Below are positions 59,589 through 64,000 of a stretch of 64,000 nt of DNA, piece after piece. The notes below the pieces were generated by a model, which worked only from the letters and a program-made list of their open reading frames with translations, had not been told where the DNA came from and did not search any database. The DNA is taken from assembly GCA_022266195.1 (NCBI GenBank), contig WHVY01000001.1, positions 19,592,001 to 19,656,000 on the forward strand, written 5' to 3'. The stretch is from Tetranychus cinnabarinus (Eukaryota; Arthropoda; Arachnida; Trombidiformes; Tetranychidae). Numbering within the stretch: the stretch's first letter is position 1; the number at the start of each line of letters is the position of its first letter. Position numbers and translations under genes: made by a program.

Positions 59589-62500
59589 CAAGATGGAAAC
59601 AAGATTGACAAAGTTAAACCATTTGTCACTATGGTTATCAAAATTATGAAAAATCAAATTTCTAACAAGCAAGTAAAAGAAGCGCCAATTTCATTTGGTT
59701 TCATCATCGGACATTTGTTTTGTTTCAACCTCATTTGTCAGCAAAGATAACATCTTTTAGTCAACTTTTTAGTCATTTTGCTTTTATTCATGAATGTTGT
59801 TTCTTTTAATGCCTTTTTGCTTCTTTTGGGTAAGTCAAATTTTAAATAAGTTTGAGTTCAAAAGAAGGATTTGAGCCTAATCATTGGATCAAACAGAACT
59901 CTTTATTGGTGTATTTTTTTCTTGATTTTTGTTTTTGCAGTTTTCTTTGGTTTTTTCTTCAAACACTCCTCACTCCAAACACAATGATGACAATGCATTC
60001 GGATTACTCCATTGATTAGAATGATTGATAGGAAATTGACACTTGTCTTGGATTCCTCTGGCAAATATTCATCAAAATAAGACAAGGTAAGTTGTGGATG
60101 AACTGAAAATAAGTGAATGATGAAGTGAGAGAATAGAAATGATGATTTTTGAAAAGGTTGACATGTATTCTGATACGCTCAACTTGATTATCTTTGTTAT
60201 CAGTATCTTACTATTTTACAATAATTCAAACAATTGTGTTCAGATTGATTCATTTCTTTTGTTATTAGAGAGAATCTATTGACAATATTTACTCGTAAAA
60301 ACTAGAGCAAGAAAGATGAAAGAGCAAAAGAGTGAAAAAAGTAAACAAAAGCTTTTCATTGAGTTTTCATACTTCATCATGTTCATTTTTACTTATTTAT
60401 TTTCTGCTTTGCCTCCTTTCCTCACCCTAATCCAAGTGAACGTTCCCATTGAGTAAGCTGATATCTTGGTGGTGATACATGAAGGACAGTTCAATATTAT
60501 CGATTCCTAAATGTCTACATTGGTTCCCCGAAAATCATTGAGCCTTTGATGTTTATATTTCTTTAAATGAATCTTATTTTTATTTTTCTCACTTTCACTT
60601 GCTTTTATCTTACCATTCTTGAGCGACGTCTCATTCACTAAAATGATTTGGCTGACTAGTGCTGAGGACATCTCTGGACTGACCAATATCAACCCAATGA
60701 ATTGTAACCTTGATCATGGCGTTTCCAGTTAGATTATTTGATGTTTGCTGGACAAAGTCAAGCTGAACCCAAATACATCTCCAGAGGCTCTTTAAAAGAA
60801 GGACTGAAAAGATGAATCGAGGAAAAGAATGATGATAAAGAGGATGATAATGAAGATGATTATTATGATATGTGTACAAGAACGTTGAAACAAGGAGTAA
60901 AAGCAAATAATTTTAGTGTTACTTTTATATTTTCTTGCTCTTTAAATGGTTTCAACAAAGTGACAAAATGGATAAAAGGATATTGATATCAATTTAAGGA
61001 AGATGATCCCTTTTCAAATGATCATAATAGTGTGTCATAAATATCGATTGAAATTTACTGTTTCAAAAGATTCCCATGTTGTTACTATTTTACTTTCATC
61101 TCTTCCTTTCCATCTTCACAGAACAGAGTAAAATCAATCCAATTGATTACCAATGTGAGGTTTTCCTTTCTTCTTCTCCTTCCCATCTACTCATCTCATT
61201 TCATCTCATTTTAGTTTACTTTTTTTCTTCTTTGTTTTCTTCTAATACAATTTAAAGAATTGAGTTTAAAAAGAAATTCATATAATAATTGAAATGAAAC
61301 TAAGTTTTACCTCAATTGAATGGTATTAATTCAGAAGCTTTAACCATTTCCCATCTTCCCTTTCTCTATCTAAGCTTTCAATTCAGAACTTTGCTTTCAA
61401 GTTTCCTAAACTCATTCTCTATCATAATTATAATCATCATCACCAACATAAAGCCGATTCTTTATCAAGTTGGAAATTGCCATTATCGATTCATTCTCGA
61501 TACAATTGTTACTTTAAAGGCTGACTGGCAGGTAAAATCATTCAAATCTTTTTTTCAAAAAGAAACCATTTTCATGAATTATTTCGTCTTCCAACAGATG
61601 AAAGTTAATGCATTTACCCAATAGGAATTGAAAATCCTAAAAATAGTTGAAAACTGGAAATATCATCTCTTGATTTAATTATTAATATCAACATTCTATT
61701 ATTAATATTAGCAAGATCAACATTTATCTTGGCAGAATCATTCTTTTCATTAGTTTTCTAACAAACAGTTAAACACACACACAAATATGCTTGGCAAGAT
61801 CCATGGTATTTCCTTTTAAAAATAATCGAATCAATTCTAACTCTATTCCGATTTATCTTTCAGAATATCATATTCAATTTGACTAATTGGTTTGGCCATT
61901 CATACAACTATATAATTAATACAAGTACCTCTCATCCTATGGGGAATCATCAAGATAATAACGTTTCACCTCGAATCAACCATCAGTGGCCTTTATTAAT
62001 GGACATAATAGCAACTCATTGTTTCGCCAATTTTTCAAACCCAAAAAGTCTTCAATGGTGGCTTCATCTTATCAAGTTACAATGGACCGAGCAGCTTCAA
62101 TAGCTTTTTACAAAGAGATCGCTTCAAGCTTATTGATGGACACAAAAAGCTATTTTAACTAATGACCATCAAATTTAACCTTCATGGATTGTCGCAATTA
62201 AATATAGCAAATATCTAATACAATGTAATTGCTATGGAAACTCTTGTCAGGTGAAAAGCTGCCAATATCAACATGATTGTTGATATTATTAATGCATCAC
62301 CATCATGCAATCAACATTTTTTTTTGTCAGTTTTCAATTGCTATTCAATCGTATTAATTGTAAAAACATTTCCAAGTCCAATGTCGATGTTAGCAAATGT
62401 AACTAATGTCAATATTTATTGGCATTGATTCCCATTCCAATGATATTAATAGTTAAATGTTGCGCATTAATTTTCATTGAACCAACATGAAGAAATCCAT

Positions 62501-64000
62501 TGAATTATCATTATTTAATGTAACCCTTTTTATACACCAGACAACAACAAGCCTTACATTAACATTTGAAATTGTTGTTAAATGACATTTTTGTCTCACC
62601 ATTGGATTACAATCTGTAACTTCATCGATAACCTGATTGATTAAACATTTATTTTGATTGTAACATTCACTTGATAAGTTAAGTCCAAGCTTTTCTCAAT
62701 CAACCAACCTAAAAACAAAAATGGTTTTATACTTGCAAATGAAATTACTTGTCCACCAATGTAAACCCATTGAATCCTTTAAGCTATCATCTTCATCTTC
62801 ACCATTACTCATCAACATCATCCTTTCATCTTCCAGTTGAACCTTCAATGTTACATGATCAGAGTCTTGCAAGATACAAGTAAAACCCAAAGCAAAAAAA
62901 GCATTGTTACCCAAGTTTACAGAAACAGACATCTTTTCATGATAAATAATCATCCAGATGAAAAGGTAAAGGTAAAGATGAAGATAACCAGGATGATCTA
63001 GGAAATCTGGATCATCTAAATGAAGATAAAGTGTGAATAGTTGGATAAATTGATTGTAAACATGATTCAAATCATTAGCAAATGTATATCGTGATCTGAA
63101 TAACTCACCATTTTTCATCTTCCTTTTATCAGTTCTTACCTTTTCTGGTTTCATCTCCAAACAATCATCTTAATCTTCATCTTTTCATTATTTTTTTTAC
63201 TCTTCCCTTCACTTTATCTTCAGGATTGTTCATCGGATGAAACAATGCTTAACATACTGTCAAGTCATCTGTTTTTTCATCTCATCTTTGCTTAGTTGGT
63301 AACATTTGAAACATTATTCAGTGACTGAACAAATAGTACATTTCATTATTTTCATTCCTTCTTAACCATCACTTTAACTAGCCTTTCAGGTTCAACTGGA
63401 CAGTCTAAGTGTAACTTGATTAAAGCTTGACCTCAGTTCAACTGAAACTTGAAAGCTTTACATTTATGATTCAACTTGCACTCACAGCTTTCAATGTTTT
63501 TAAGCTTATCTTTTTTCCGTTGTTCAATTACAAGTTTAATCAGTTAAATCACTAGCTAACATTTATTAACTGGTAAGCAAACTAAGATTGAACCAGATTT
63601 TGTTTTTACCAGAAAAAAAGTACCTCTGAAAACTGGTTCATTTGGGTCAAGGTTTGCACTTGATGTAAATGAATCTCTTGAAGTAATACAAAACAATTGC
63701 AAATACAAACAAAACAGTTTATTTGAACAGTCAAATAATCAACTGGAGATAATTTAATTCAATTATTTCAATACCAAATACTATTAAATAGTGAAATTGT
63801 ATTTATATTTACAATTTTTCAGTTCAACATTCAGTTGAAATTGCAATAGCAAGGACTTTTATTGCCTTTGGTTAAAGTACAATTTTCAATCAAATCAAGA
63901 TTGCTTCAACTTTCAACTCTGGAATTAAATATCGAAATATAATTGTGGAAATTGATTAATCATTGATTGTTGGATGTTTTTTCACTTACAGTGTTTCATA
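59589..64000. other. Gene-poor right end
   Basis: About 4.4 kb with no gene I can support. A minus-strand ORF near 62696-63154 (ATG at 63154, 152 codons) and one at 60631-60906 were examined; neither shows family resemblance. No RNA gene or mobile element was recognised. Confidence 0.35.

Noticed and set aside
60507..60906. Overlapping minus-strand ORFs, bounded by an acceptor-like TTTTCAG and a donor-like GTAAGA
   Set aside because: Could be an exon, but no frame continues into a neighbouring exon and no family is recognisable.
61316..61624. Plus-strand 102-codon ORF
   Set aside because: Starts at TTG, contains an Ile run and lacks any family signal.
62696..63154. Minus-strand ORF of 152 codons from the ATG at 63154
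   Set aside because: Long for this composition, but no domain, signal or family pattern; rich in repeats such as HLYLYLF and ED runs from CAT/TTC microsatellite sequence; a splice donor (AAAAG|GTAAGA) sits at its start. Not supportable without expression data.
1..64000. CRISPR arrays, bacterial operons, insertion sequences, tRNA and rRNA genes
   Set aside because: No regularly spaced identical repeats, no transposase-like ORF, no tRNA B-box (GGTTCRANNCC) with a matching cloverleaf and no rRNA-like block were seen; the window is eukaryotic.

Overview
This is arthropod nuclear DNA: AT-rich, with spliceosomal GT-AG introns, many of them only 70-125 bp, and metazoan gene families. The best species clue is the glutamate-gated chloride channel (GluCl). 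When I splice it, its residue numbering puts I321, G326 and L329 at the positions I recall as abamectin-resistance sites of Tetranychus urticae GluCl3. I therefore infer a trombidiform mite, most likely a spider mite (Tetranychus or a close relative). No bacterial, plasmid or phage feature was seen.

The first 26 kb is gene-dense. In order it holds: a small Met-rich secreted protein (+); two mitochondrial enzyme genes in tandem on the minus strand, dihydrolipoyl dehydrogenase (DLD) and tryptophanyl-tRNA synthetase (WARS2); an intronless GH30-like glycoside hydrolase (+); an 86-residue membrane protein (+); the ERAD ubiquitin ligase HRD1/synoviolin (+, 4 exons); and an EXD1-like protein with an Lsm domain and a degenerate 3'-5' exonuclease domain (+, 4 exons). 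The EXD1-like gene runs convergently into Skeletor (minus). Skeletor has seven exons spanning 19.8-33.7 kb, including a 7-kb first intron, and encodes two DM13 domains, a DOMON domain and a cupredoxin-like region.

The rest is gene-poor. Between 33.7 and 45.3 kb only a navigator(NAV)/sickie-like coiled-coil ORF (+) and two weak small-protein candidates could be supported. GluCl (minus, seven exons, 45.3-54.1 kb) follows. Near 59 kb lies a two-exon cysteine-rich metallothionein-like gene (minus, 26 Cys in 88 residues), too short to show as a long ORF. It is bracketed by two direct repeats that each carry a metal-response-element core. The remaining tens of kilobases are low-complexity, AT-rich intergenic or intronic DNA with ATG/CAT-type microsatellites.

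The genes do not form one pathway. They are typical eukaryotic neighbours: mitochondrial metabolism and translation (DLD, WARS2), ER quality control (HRD1), small-RNA biology (EXD1-like), extracellular matrix/redox (Skeletor), neuronal signalling and a pesticide target (GluCl), and metal handling (metallothionein). All exon joins were built by hand from splice sites and reading phase. Each multi-exon model closes in frame from ATG to stop, which is strong internal support, but no transcript data were available.
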